The notes beneath the pieces were generated by a model. It had not been told where the DNA came from, searched no databases, and saw only the letters and a program-made list of their open reading frames with translations. Below are positions 25,606-33,349 of a DNA stretch of 64,000 nt, one piece after another. The stretch is from positions 1 to 64,000 of the forward strand of contig NZ_PVYW01000015.1 of assembly GCF_003001675.1 (NCBI RefSeq), written 5' to 3'. Positions within the stretch are counted from its first letter, which is position 1. Each line of letters starts with the position of its first letter. Both the position numbers and the translations under genes were made by a program. The DNA comes from Cohnella sp. SGD-V74. GTDB lineage: Bacteria; Bacillota; Bacilli; Paenibacillales; Paenibacillaceae.

Positions 25606-26655
25606 TTAATGAGCCGCGTACTCCGACAGCACCAGCTTGCGGGTAACCAGGTCCCCATCCGACAGCAGCGTAACGCTGACCGTCTGTCCCGGCAAGAAGG
25701 CTTTCAGCAGCTCATTCAGCTCGACGATCGTCGATACCTGCTTGCCGTTCACGGCATATAACTGATCTCCCGCGGCTATGCCGATCTTCCTCGCATTCTG
25801 CGAAGTCGTCGAGAGCACGGTCATCGGTTCCTCCGTAGGCAGCCCGACTACCGCCGACCAGCTCTCCTCCAGCTCCAAGCCCAAGGAAGCCCGTTTCACT
25901 TTGCCGTATTTATCGAAGTGCTCGAGCACGTACCGCACCGTATCCGCAGGAATGGCGAAACCCATGCTGTCGATGTCGACATCGACGAACTTCATCGAAT
26001 TGATGCCGACTACTTCGCCCTTCAGATTTACGAGCGGGCCGCCGCTGTTGCCGGGATTAATCGCCGCATCCGTCTGCAGCAGGTTGTAATCGGAGGAGAC
26101 CGACCGGTTCATCCCGCTGATCACGCCCACCGTAGCCGTATTGCGCAGCGAGAAGGATACGGGAGTCCCGATCGCGATGACCGTCTCTCCGACCTCGACT
26201 TTCAGCGGAGCCGCGGCGAGCTTGGCGGTCTTGAGGCCTTTCGCGTTGATCTTCACCAAGGCCAGATCGCTTGCCGCGTCGACCTGCTTGCGGCTGCCCG
26301 AGTATTCCTTGCCGTCCGCCGTCACGACGACGATCCGTTCCATGTTCTGAACGACGTGCGCGTTCGTAACGATCCATCCGTCGCTCTTGACGACCACGCC
26401 GGTTCCATGCGACAACGCGAATCGGCTCGCGTTCTTCTCGTCGGCCGGTTTCCCGATAATCGCCACGACTGAAGGAGACACCTCCTTGATGACGTCGGGC
26501 ACGAGCGAGGCTTTGACATACAATTCGCCGTCAATGACTCGCGTCGCCGATCCTCCCTTGCTTCCAGCGGCCCATGCGCCGCCCGCTGCCAGAAGACATG
26601 CTAAAAGCCCCGCGGTCAGCACGCCCCCGAATTTCCGCCCCCAATTTCCTTTCAA
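25606..26655 (-). CDS. HtrA/DegP-like S1C serine protease with PDZ domain
   Basis: About 349 residues. TTG at 26655 is preferred as start because GGGAGAGG lies 6 bases upstream and the product then begins with a compact signal sequence (MKGNWGRKFGGVLTAGLL); a GTG at 26685 has a poor site. The protease domain has the triad His (TNAHVVQ), Asp (ASDLALVKI) and Ser (INPGNSGGPLV), followed by the FAIPADTVRYVLE segment and a C-terminal PDZ domain (AAGDQLYAVNGKQVSTIVELNELL). Hydrophobic residues near the start could anchor it to the membrane; otherwise it is secreted. The family degrades misfolded envelope proteins. It probably forms an operon with the stalk-domain gene 24 bp downstream. Confidence 0.88.
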   Translation of the reverse strand: MKGNWGRKFGGVLTAGLLACLLAAGGAWAAGSKGGSATRVIDGELYVKASLVPDVIKEVSPSVVAIIGKPADEKNASRFALSHGTGVVVKSDGWIVTNAHVVQNMERIVVVTADGKEYSGSRKQVDAASDLALVKINAKGLKTAKLAAAPLKVEVGETVIAIGTPVSFSLRNTATVGVISGMNRSVSSDYNLLQTDAAINPGNSGGPLVNLKGEVVGINSMKFVDVDIDSMGFAIPADTVRYVLEHFDKYGKVKRASLGLELEESWSAVVGLPTEEPMTVLSTTSQNARKIGIAAGDQLYAVNGKQVSTIVELNELLKAFLPGQTVSVTLLSDGDLVTRKLVLSEYAAH

Positions 26656-26723
26656 CGACTTCCTCTCCCAACTTTTTCTAGTCACAGACTTACTCTATCA
26701 TAAATTCATATGGAAGAAAACGA

Positions 26724-26760
26724 CAAAAAAACAAGCCCGAGACGTCGCTCAGGCTTGTTT
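26724..26760 (-). terminator. Terminator after small membrane protein gene
   Basis: Minus strand: AACAAGCCTGAGCGACGTCTCGGGCTTGTTTTTTTG, a stem of ACAAGCC(T)GAG/CTC(G)GGCTTGT with seven T residues. It lies about 20 bp beyond the stop of the 69-residue membrane protein and separates it from the HtrA-like gene. Confidence 0.9.
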
Positions 26761-26779
26761 ATGTATAGTCTTATTCGGA

Positions 26780-26989
26780 TTACCAGCCGCTGATCATTTT
26801 GTAATCCGCCGCCAGGAATACGAGAAGACAGACCGCGGCAAATCCGATTGCCAGCACGTTCTTGCGAGGCCTCTGCATCAGCAGACGCACTAAACCGATT
26901 GCAATGAGAACCGTGAAAATCAGCATGAAAATGTCGAAATGCGAGTATGTGCTCTCCACAGCTTCCGTTGCCGCTTCGGCTAGAAACAT
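26780..26989 (-). CDS. Small membrane protein with two transmembrane helices
   Basis: 69 residues from ATG 26989, set by a near-perfect ribosome site, AAAGGAGGT, with good spacing; a longer frame upstream is not needed. Two hydrophobic segments (FDIFMLIFTVLIAIGLVRLL and NVLAIGFAAVCLLVFLAA) flank a basic turn (MQRPRKN). It resembles small DUF2759-like proteins of Bacillales in size and layout, but I cannot confirm the family. It has its own terminator, so it is probably a single-gene unit that is well translated. Confidence 0.7.
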   Translation of the reverse strand: MFLAEAATEAVESTYSHFDIFMLIFTVLIAIGLVRLLMQRPRKNVLAIGFAAVCLLVFLAADYKMISGW

Positions 26990-27236
26990 AAAGGGGACCT
27001 CCTTTATCTGACCTAATGAACCCATCTTTATCTATGTTAGCCTCTGAACGTCTCCGTTGCAAGTCCGAAGTTGGCGTCGTAACAAGTTTGTCACACATTC
27101 CGATCCTCCGATTCGTCCGTCCGGAGTTGCCGTTAGTATTCGTAAAATAACCGGTTCGTATTCCCAGATCCGGATAGACGAGTGAAACCCATTTCGTTGT
27201 CTCATACTACATTCAAAAAAAACGGGAGGTTATCTG

Positions 27237-27389
27237 ATGCCGCAGCCGAATTTTACGATCGCCGATCTGGAGCCGGAAGAGCTCGAAGAAGTTAGAAACA
27301 TGGAGCAGAAGCTGTCCGAGAGTGCGGGCCACACGATCAGTCTGATTGCGTACGAGGCTGGTCAAGAAAATCCGGCTTCGAAAGGATAA
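27237..27389 (+). CDS. Small acidic protein of 50 residues
   Basis: ATG at 27237 follows GGGAGG by 7 bases. The product MPQPNFTIADLEPEELEEV is very acidic at the start and ends SLIAYEAGQENPASKG. It has no signal or membrane segment, so it should be cytosolic. The strong ribosome site and protein-like composition argue that it is real, despite its length. Function unknown. The 27026-27236 gap before it holds no other gene and probably carries back-to-back promoters. Confidence 0.65.
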   Translation: MPQPNFTIADLEPEELEEVRNMEQKLSESAGHTISLIAYEAGQENPASKG

Positions 27390-27470
27390 CGGAATGTCTT
27401 CGTTCCAAAGAATGGAAAGCGCCGTTTTGACCATACTAGTGGAGAATCCACGAAATGGGAGGAACACGAG

Positions 27471-27995
27471 ATGAAACGTTTCCTGTATGCCTTGCTGACG
27501 CTTACCGCGCTGGCCGTTGCCGTCCCGGCGCTCGCTTCCGCCAATCCCGGCGAACATCACCGCCACGAGCACCCTGCGAAGCCTAACATCGATTGGAGCG
27601 CGCTGCCTGCCGATATTCAAGCGTTGAAGACGCAGCTCGACCAGATTCGAACGGAGCAGAAAAGCTTGTTCCACCAGATGAAATCGCAGAATCAGCAAAT
27701 CAGGGAAGCCAGCAAGACCCTGACGACGGAGAAGCGGAATTCCCTTAAGAAGCCCGCCAAGCAGTTGGTCGAAAAAATGAGGGCCTCCAAGGACGCGATT
27801 CGCGACATGCGCGACCGCAAGCACGAATCGTGGGACAGCTTCCACGAGCATGCCGAGAAGAAGCAATGGGCTGCCGCCAAAACCGATATGGAAGAGATTC
27901 TGAAGCAGAAGCGGCAAATTCTCGAGAAGCAGCAAAACATCGTCAAGCTGCAGAAGCAGCTTATCGCGTTGATTACTCCTGCCGCTCAATCGTAG
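27471..27995 (+). CDS. Secreted coiled-coil protein, Spy/CpxP-like in style
   Basis: 174 residues. The signal peptide MKRFLYALLTLTALAVAVPALASA is followed by a His-rich stretch (GEHHRHEHPAKP) and then an almost wholly helical, charged region: LKTQLDQIRTEQKSLFHQMKSQNQQI, EKMRASKDAIRDMRDRKHESWDSF and ILKQKRQILEKQQNIVKLQKQL. The arrangement recalls small envelope chaperones of the Spy type, without a clear LTxxQ signature. The His-rich tip might bind metal. GGGAGG precedes the ATG by 8 bases. Function unknown; exported by inference from the signal peptide. Confidence 0.75.
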   Translation: MKRFLYALLTLTALAVAVPALASANPGEHHRHEHPAKPNIDWSALPADIQALKTQLDQIRTEQKSLFHQMKSQNQQIREASKTLTTEKRNSLKKPAKQLVEKMRASKDAIRDMRDRKHESWDSFHEHAEKKQWAAAKTDMEEILKQKRQILEKQQNIVKLQKQLIALITPAAQS

Positions 27996-28003
27996 GAAAA
28001 CGA

Positions 28004-28060
28004 GCATGGCCTGCTCCCTCCCGTTCTCCCCGGAACGGCGGGTTGCAGGCCATATGCTTA
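28004..28060. terminator. Bidirectional terminator
   Basis: GCATGGCCTGC at 28004-28014 pairs with GCAGGCCATATGC at 28045-28057, with an inner CCCGTTC/GAACGGCGGG stem. It lies between the coiled-coil gene and the converging sulfatase gene. Confidence 0.7.
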
Positions 28061-28084
28061 TTCCTTACACAAAATGGCCCAGGT

Positions 28085-29737
28085 TTACGGAGTCGCGAGT
28101 CTGACCGTGTAGGAGGCCTGCGCCTCCTCGCTGTCCTTGTAGCCGATGCGGACGGCCTTGGCCCGGATGAAGACGCTCCCTTCGCGAAGCGGAATCGGCC
28201 CGGTGTACAGCCGCCAGCGCGGTTTCTCGCCTTCCTCCGTCGTATAGGCGATGGAAGCCCCTTGCGTAGCGGCATGCAGCATAATCGCCGTCGGCTCCTC
28301 ATATTCCCCCTGCGCGGAAGGCTCGACGCCCGGCCGGCTGCCGTTGATCGGCACGAAAATCGGCGCGGCCGCTTGAGGCTGAACGCCTCCGGGCCGCATC
28401 TCCGCCACCATCCGCTCCTCCGGAACGTCGCCCCAGACGTCGTATTTTCCGCACCATACGTCCAATTCGCCGCGAAGCCGTTCCAGCGTGTCGCGATAAG
28501 CGGGATCGGCGGCCAGATTTCGTATCTCATACGGGTCTTCGCCGCAGTCGTACAGCTCTTCCGCTGGTCGTGTCCCCCGCAGCAGCAGCCGCTGCTCGTC
28601 CTTAAGCTCGTCCGCCAGCTCCAATCTCCACAGCTCCTGGAACATCGGATGGTGATGGCTGAACGGAATCCATTGCAAGTACGGCTGATTCGGGTAATCG
28701 TTGCGGATATATTTGAACCGCTTGTCGCGCACCGCGCGAACTTTGTCGTACGCCTCGTCATAGCGGTCCCGTGTCGCGTACACATAGTCTCTGGGCCGCT
28801 CGTCCGGCCCGAGGAACGGTTGTCCGGCAAGATGCCGCGGGATGGGAACTCCCGCCAGCGACAGCGCGGTCGGACCAAGATCGATCAGGCTGACCAATCG
28901 GTCGTCGACAGCCCCCGGCGGCACCTTGCCCGGCCAGCGGACGAGGAGCGGCACGCGGATGCCCGCGTCGTAAGGCCAGCGCTTGGCGCGCGGCAGACCT
29001 TCTCCGTGGTCGCTCCACAGAATAACGATCGTATTGTCGGCCAACCCGTCCTCCTCCAACTGACCAAGAAGCCGCCCGACGTACTCGTCCGCCTCCGCGA
29101 TCAGGTCATAGTATCGGGCAAGCGCTTCGCGCGATTTCGGCGTATCGGGCAAATAAGGAGGCACCTTCACCTTGTCCGGATCGGTCACAAGCGGACGGGG
29201 CTCGTCCGCCGCGTTCGGGTTCATCCACTTGCGGATCATATCTCCCCACATGCCGCTCTCGTGCGTCAGTATATGGTTGAATACGGCGAAGAAAGGCTGC
29301 TCAGGGTCGCGATGGCGCCAGTGGGCGTCCATCCCGTCCTCATCCCAAGCCGTCAGCGGCGAAGCGAATTGATAATCCGTCTTCCAGTTGTTCGTGCAGA
29401 AATAGTCTTCGGCCCGCAAATACTCCGTAAACGTCTTGACATGAGCCGGCGGCACGGCGGAATACGGGGTCGGCAGCTCGGGAGTATGCGGATTCGTATG
29501 CTCTGTGCGCATATGATGCGTTCCGATCGACGTCGGATACATTCCCGTAATGACGGCCGACCGGCTCGGGGAACAGACGCCTGCCACGGCGAAGGCGTTG
29601 GGGAACATCGTCCCCTCCTCCGCCAGCCTGTCGATATGAGGCGTACGAGCCAGAGAGTCTCCGTAGCAGCCGAATCTCGGACTCGTATCCTCCAGGGAAA
29701 TCCATAAGATATTAGGCCTGTCAGCCGACGATTGCAT
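28085..29737 (-). CDS. Type I sulfatase, cytoplasmic, with C-terminal Fn3-like domain
   Basis: 550 residues. It is an alkaline-phosphatase-fold sulfatase: RPNILWISLEDTSPRFGCYGD (metal ligands), the formylglycine motif CSPSR at about residues 55-59 in GVCSPSRSAVITGMYPTS, and VILWSDHGEGLPRAKRW with the distal metal site. The Cys must be converted to formylglycine by a maturase that is not in this window. No signal peptide is present, unlike most secreted polysaccharide sulfatases, so it should act on imported oligosaccharides. The C-terminal 90 residues (PTAIMLHAATQGASIAYTTEEGE..SVFIRAKAVRIGY) resemble the chitobiase/hexosaminidase C-terminal Fn3-like domain. It is the last gene after the ABC permeases (22-bp gap). 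Confidence 0.9.
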   Translation of the reverse strand: MQSSADRPNILWISLEDTSPRFGCYGDSLARTPHIDRLAEEGTMFPNAFAVAGVCSPSRSAVITGMYPTSIGTHHMRTEHTNPHTPELPTPYSAVPPAHVKTFTEYLRAEDYFCTNNWKTDYQFASPLTAWDEDGMDAHWRHRDPEQPFFAVFNHILTHESGMWGDMIRKWMNPNAADEPRPLVTDPDKVKVPPYLPDTPKSREALARYYDLIAEADEYVGRLLGQLEEDGLADNTIVILWSDHGEGLPRAKRWPYDAGIRVPLLVRWPGKVPPGAVDDRLVSLIDLGPTALSLAGVPIPRHLAGQPFLGPDERPRDYVYATRDRYDEAYDKVRAVRDKRFKYIRNDYPNQPYLQWIPFSHHHPMFQELWRLELADELKDEQRLLLRGTRPAEELYDCGEDPYEIRNLAADPAYRDTLERLRGELDVWCGKYDVWGDVPEERMVAEMRPGGVQPQAAAPIFVPINGSRPGVEPSAQGEYEEPTAIMLHAATQGASIAYTTEEGEKPRWRLYTGPIPLREGSVFIRAKAVRIGYKDSEEAQASYTVRLATP

Positions 29738-29759
29738 TCTCGCTCATCCTTTCGGTTCG

Positions 29760-30653
29760 TTATTTGACCGCGCCGATCGTAATTCCCTTGACGAAGTATT
29801 TCTGGAAGAACGGATAGGCGACCAGTATCGGCAGCACTCCGACGACGGCGATCGCCATGCGAACCGTCGCGCTCGGCAATTGGGCGATCGTCTCGCTGGC
29901 CGACGTCGACATGTTCGGATCGGAGCTCAGGAACTGGATCTCGGTCATCATTCTGTTCAGAATGTTCTGGATGCTGAACAGCTTCGAATCGGTCACATAG
30001 GTCATTCCGTTAAACCAATCGTTCCAATATAAAATGGATTGCATCAGACCGATCGTCGCCATGATGGGCAGCGACAGCGGAAGCACGATTTTATAGAACG
30101 CCTTGATCTCCCCGCAGCCGTCGATATTCGCCGCCTCGATTAACGCCGGAGGAACGGAGGTGACAAAAAACGTTCTGACGAGCAGCACGTTAAACCCGTT
30201 CATCAGCAGCCCCGGAACGATCAGCGCCCAGATCGTATTTTTGATCACGAAAAGTTTCGTATAGATCAGGTAGGCCGGCACGAGTCCGCCGTTAAACAGC
30301 AGCGTGAAGAAGACGAAGAAGGTCCAGAAGTTCCGCCACGGCAAATCCCGTCTTGAGATCGGATAAGCGAACATCGAGGTCATGGCGAGACTGACGGACG
30401 TCCCCACGATCGTAATCAGCACGGTAATGCCGTACGCTCTGCCCAAACTCTGCCAATTGTACCACAGATAATGGTAGGCGCTCAGGCTGAACTCCTTCGG
30501 AAAAAAGGAGTAGCCGTGCTTCAGAATCGTCTGCTCGCTGGATACGGAGGACATGACGAGCAGCAGGAACGGAACGACGCAGGCAATCGAGAAAGCGATC
30601 AGCGCCGCATGCGCAATCCATTGCATCTGCTTGTTATCTGAGGTCATACGCAT
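29760..30653 (-). CDS. Carbohydrate ABC transporter permease, LplC type
   Basis: About 297 residues with six predicted helices and the permease EAA loop EAANIDGCGEIKAFYKIVLPLSLP, the contact site for the ATPase. The C-terminal sequence (YPFFQKYFVKGITIGAVK) is typical of CUT1 inner-membrane components. Two start codons are close: ATG 30653, with GGGAG only 3 bases away, and ATG 30647 with better spacing. It follows the LplB-type permease by 12 bp. No ATPase gene is in this locus; CUT1 systems of this group normally share an MsmX-like ATPase encoded elsewhere. Confidence 0.92.
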   Translation of the reverse strand: MRMTSDNKQMQWIAHAALIAFSIACVVPFLLLVMSSVSSEQTILKHGYSFFPKEFSLSAYHYLWYNWQSLGRAYGITVLITIVGTSVSLAMTSMFAYPISRRDLPWRNFWTFFVFFTLLFNGGLVPAYLIYTKLFVIKNTIWALIVPGLLMNGFNVLLVRTFFVTSVPPALIEAANIDGCGEIKAFYKIVLPLSLPIMATIGLMQSILYWNDWFNGMTYVTDSKLFSIQNILNRMMTEIQFLSSDPNMSTSASETIAQLPSATVRMAIAVVGVLPILVAYPFFQKYFVKGITIGAVK

Positions 30654-30665
30654 AAGCTCCCTTTG

Positions 30666-31631
30666 CTAGAATAAGGCGTTCTCTTTGCTGAGTCTGCGGA
30701 CCACGTAGTTGGACAGGATGACGAGCACGAAGCCGACGAGCGACTGATAGGCCCCCGCAGCCGAAGACATGCCGAGATCGCCCAGGAAGATCAGCCCGCG
30801 ATAGACGTACGTATCGATTACGTTCGTCACTTCAAGAAGCGGACCGGAGTTCATCGGCACCTGGTAGAACAGGCCGAAGTCGGAATAGAAAATCCGGCCG
30901 ATCGCCAGCAGCGTCATGAAGATGACTACGGGCGCGATCAGCGGAATCGTAATCGAGAAAATCTGCTGCCGCTTCGATGCTCCGTCCAGAGTGGCGGCTT
31001 CATAATATTCCGGATCAATGCCGATAATCGACGCGAGATAGATCACGCACAGGAACCCGATGCCTTTCCAATTGTGCACGATGGTCAGAATGGCCGGCCA
31101 ATACTTCGTCTCCGTATACCATGAGATGCTCTCGATGCCGAGAAGCGGCAAAACTGTCTTGTTCAGAAAACCGGTTTCCATGCTCAGCAAGGCGTACACG
31201 AGGTAGCTGACGATCACCATGGACATCAGATACGGGAGCAGAATAATGCTCTGATACAGACGGGTGAAAAACTTCTTCCTGATTTCGTTCAACAAAATCG
31301 CGAAGGCAATCGCCAGTACGGTATGGGTGACGATAAAAGCTCCATTGTACAGAATCGTGTTTCTCGTGATAATGTAAGCGTCTTCGGTTTTGAACAAATA
31401 TTCGAAGTTCTTGAAGCCGACCCAATCGCTTCCGAAGATGCCCTTCGCGAAGTTAATGTCCTTAAAGGCGATGATTATACCGAACATCGGCAAGTAATTA
31501 TTGATGATCATGTAGACGACGCCGGGCAGCATCAGCAAGTATAGCGGCCAAAACTTCTTCGCCATGCTCCACCGCGACCCCGCCTTGCCCGGGCGCGGCC
31601 GAATGCGGATCTTGCTCGCAGCCTGCTCCAT
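30666..31631 (-). CDS. Carbohydrate ABC transporter permease, LplB type
   Basis: About 321 residues from ATG 31631, preceded by AGGAGGGAG. Six transmembrane helices, the first after a basic N-terminus (KIRIRPRPGKAGSR), and the EAA loop EAATLDGASKRQQIFSITIPLIAP. The N-terminal MLPGVVYMIINNYLPMFGIIIAF is characteristic of LplB/YtcP partners. Together with the LplC-type protein it should form the membrane channel for an oligosaccharide bound by the lipoprotein encoded just upstream. Confidence 0.92.
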   Translation of the reverse strand: MEQAASKIRIRPRPGKAGSRWSMAKKFWPLYLLMLPGVVYMIINNYLPMFGIIIAFKDINFAKGIFGSDWVGFKNFEYLFKTEDAYIITRNTILYNGAFIVTHTVLAIAFAILLNEIRKKFFTRLYQSIILLPYLMSMVIVSYLVYALLSMETGFLNKTVLPLLGIESISWYTETKYWPAILTIVHNWKGIGFLCVIYLASIIGIDPEYYEAATLDGASKRQQIFSITIPLIAPVVIFMTLLAIGRIFYSDFGLFYQVPMNSGPLLEVTNVIDTYVYRGLIFLGDLGMSSAAGAYQSLVGFVLVILSNYVVRRLSKENALF

Positions 31632-31660
31632 CGAAGCCACTCCCTCCTGATCGATATATA

Positions 31661-31703
31661 TAAAGAAAGCAATCCAATCAACTTGTTCGCCGATTGGATT
31701 GCT
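31661..31703 (-). terminator. Hairpin between binding-protein and permease genes
   Basis: Minus strand: AGCAATCCAATC and GATTGGATTGCT (31703-31692 and 31679-31668) form a perfect 12-bp stem followed by TTCTTTATATAT. It lies in the 82-bp gap just after the binding-protein stop. Such hairpins usually lower downstream expression or protect the upstream mRNA, so the binding protein outnumbers the permeases. Confidence 0.7.
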
Positions 31704-31713
31704 GCCGCGGCTG

Positions 31714-33225
31714 TTATTGGGTCTGCGCCCACTCATCCAATTGCTTCTGCTTCTCGGCTATAATCTTGTTGATGCCCGCGCTTTCCAGCTTGTTGAGAAA
31801 CGCCGGCAGCTCCTTGTCAGGATCCAGCACGCCGCTCTCCAGCCCCCTTCTGTATTGGTCGGCGACATTGTAGACGGCCGTCACCTCGGCCTTGACCGAA
31901 GTCGGGTCCCAAGTAAAGCCGAGCGCCTTCGATTTAATGGCGTTCCGGTTAAACTCGTCCATCTCCTTCCAGACGTCCGGATTGTCGCCCTTCCACACAT
32001 GGGAGAGGAACTGGTTCCCGAACATCCATCCCATGTTCAAGCCGTATCCGGTCGTCTGCGCGCTGATTCCTTCCGGGTAGTCGATCAGGCCGTCTTCGGC
32101 GATCGCATAGTGCTTGCCTTCGATGCCCCAATCGAGCAGATTGACGATGTCCTTGTCCGTATACATCAAATTGAGGAATTGGATCGAGCGTTCCGGCTTC
32201 TCTGCGCCGCTCGGCACGCCCCACATATTGTTGGTTACCGTGCTTGTCTTGGCCACTGCAGGCCCCAGCTTGATCGTCATCATCTCCATGCCGGTGGCGC
32301 GGCTCTGCTGAGCCTCGTACCCGGGCTTCTGGTGCCCCAGGAAGGAAGCCGCTTTGCCTGCCTTGACCATCGCAACGTCCGCCTCCTGATTTTGCACCGC
32401 ATCCTTCAGCACATAGCCGGCTTCGTACCATTTCCGGACCGTTCTGAGCTGCTCGGCGTATTCTTCGGTAGCAAACCAGTTCACAACCTTAAGATCGTCT
32501 TGGCCGTTGTTCACGAGGACGCCGAAATCGTCTCCAAGCGAATCCCGGGTGCTGAAGGTACCGAGCACCGAGGTGTTCGTCTTGTTTGTAATCGGCACCA
32601 GATTCGGTTCGTTGTCCTTCAGTTCCCGGAATACGCCTTCCAGGTCTTCGAGCGCGTTCACTCCGCTGACATCGATCGCGTGCTTATCGATCAGGTCCTT
32701 GCGCACGACGAGGCCGTAGTCCGCGGCGAGATCGCGAATGCTCGGAACGCCGTAGCTGATTCCCTTCACCTTGGTTGCATTGTAATAGTCCGGCCCGACC
32801 GCTTCCAGGATGCCTTGACCGTGCCGCTCCAGCAATTCGTTGATCGGCAGCAGCCGCCCTTTGGTCACGTCGTTGCTGTACTCGTTGATCACGATCAGAT
32901 CGAGCTTCTCTCCGCTTGTCATCATCAGGTTCATCTGGTTTTTCCATGCGCCGATGTTGATCGGCAGCAGCTTGACCGTCGTATTAAGCTTCGCTTTGCT
33001 GATCTTGTTAATCTCATCCTGGACCAGTTGCAAATCCCGGGGCACTTCGCCAAAAATGTAAAACGCCATGACCACCTCGTAAGGCTCCTGGCCGCTTGCC
33101 TGAGAAGCTTGTCCCTCGGCCGCTTCGCCGCCTGGCTTCTTGCCTGAATCTCCGTTGCCGCCGCATGCGGATACAAGCAGCATAAGCGCCAGCAGCGCCC
33201 CGACCCAACCCGTTCTTTTTTTCAT
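31714..33225 (-). CDS. Extracellular solute-binding lipoprotein of the sugar importer
   Basis: About 503 residues from ATG 33225 (GGAGG 6 bases upstream). The lipobox LVSAC gives a lipidated Cys near residue 20, followed by a Gly/Ser/Lys linker. The rest is a family 1 extracellular solute-binding fold of the LplA/YtcQ size class (PYEVVMAFYIFGEVPRDLQLVQDEINKI; SGEKLDLIVINEYSNDVTKGRLLPINELL). It captures the sugar for the two permeases downstream. Its promoter region holds a 38-bp element shared with the kinase promoter, so the response regulator encoded just upstream probably controls it. Confidence 0.92.
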   Translation of the reverse strand: MKKRTGWVGALLALMLLVSACGGNGDSGKKPGGEAAEGQASQASGQEPYEVVMAFYIFGEVPRDLQLVQDEINKISKAKLNTTVKLLPINIGAWKNQMNLMMTSGEKLDLIVINEYSNDVTKGRLLPINELLERHGQGILEAVGPDYYNATKVKGISYGVPSIRDLAADYGLVVRKDLIDKHAIDVSGVNALEDLEGVFRELKDNEPNLVPITNKTNTSVLGTFSTRDSLGDDFGVLVNNGQDDLKVVNWFATEEYAEQLRTVRKWYEAGYVLKDAVQNQEADVAMVKAGKAASFLGHQKPGYEAQQSRATGMEMMTIKLGPAVAKTSTVTNNMWGVPSGAEKPERSIQFLNLMYTDKDIVNLLDWGIEGKHYAIAEDGLIDYPEGISAQTTGYGLNMGWMFGNQFLSHVWKGDNPDVWKEMDEFNRNAIKSKALGFTWDPTSVKAEVTAVYNVADQYRRGLESGVLDPDKELPAFLNKLESAGINKIIAEKQKQLDEWAQTQ

Positions 33226-33311
33226 GGTTAGCCTCCAGACCTCTAGGAATGATGCTCGATCGCTCCGGATTCGATCTGACTTCATTGTAGGCGATGCCGG
33301 GAATCGTATCC

Positions 33312-33349
33312 GCTCCGTTATCGACCCGCTCGTTGTCTATTTTCGACCT
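33312..33349 (-). promoter_or_regulatory. Putative response-regulator binding site before the binding-protein gene
   Basis: A 38-bp element reading from AGGTCGAAAATAG through GTCGATAACGGAGC on the minus strand. It matches 30 of 38 positions with another copy at 36788-36825. Inside are two direct half-sites starting GTCGA, 22 bp apart, the layout expected for AraC-type regulators. The first half-site overlaps the stop codon of the response-regulator gene. A possible -10, TACAAT at 33279-33284, lies downstream. Confidence 0.6.
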
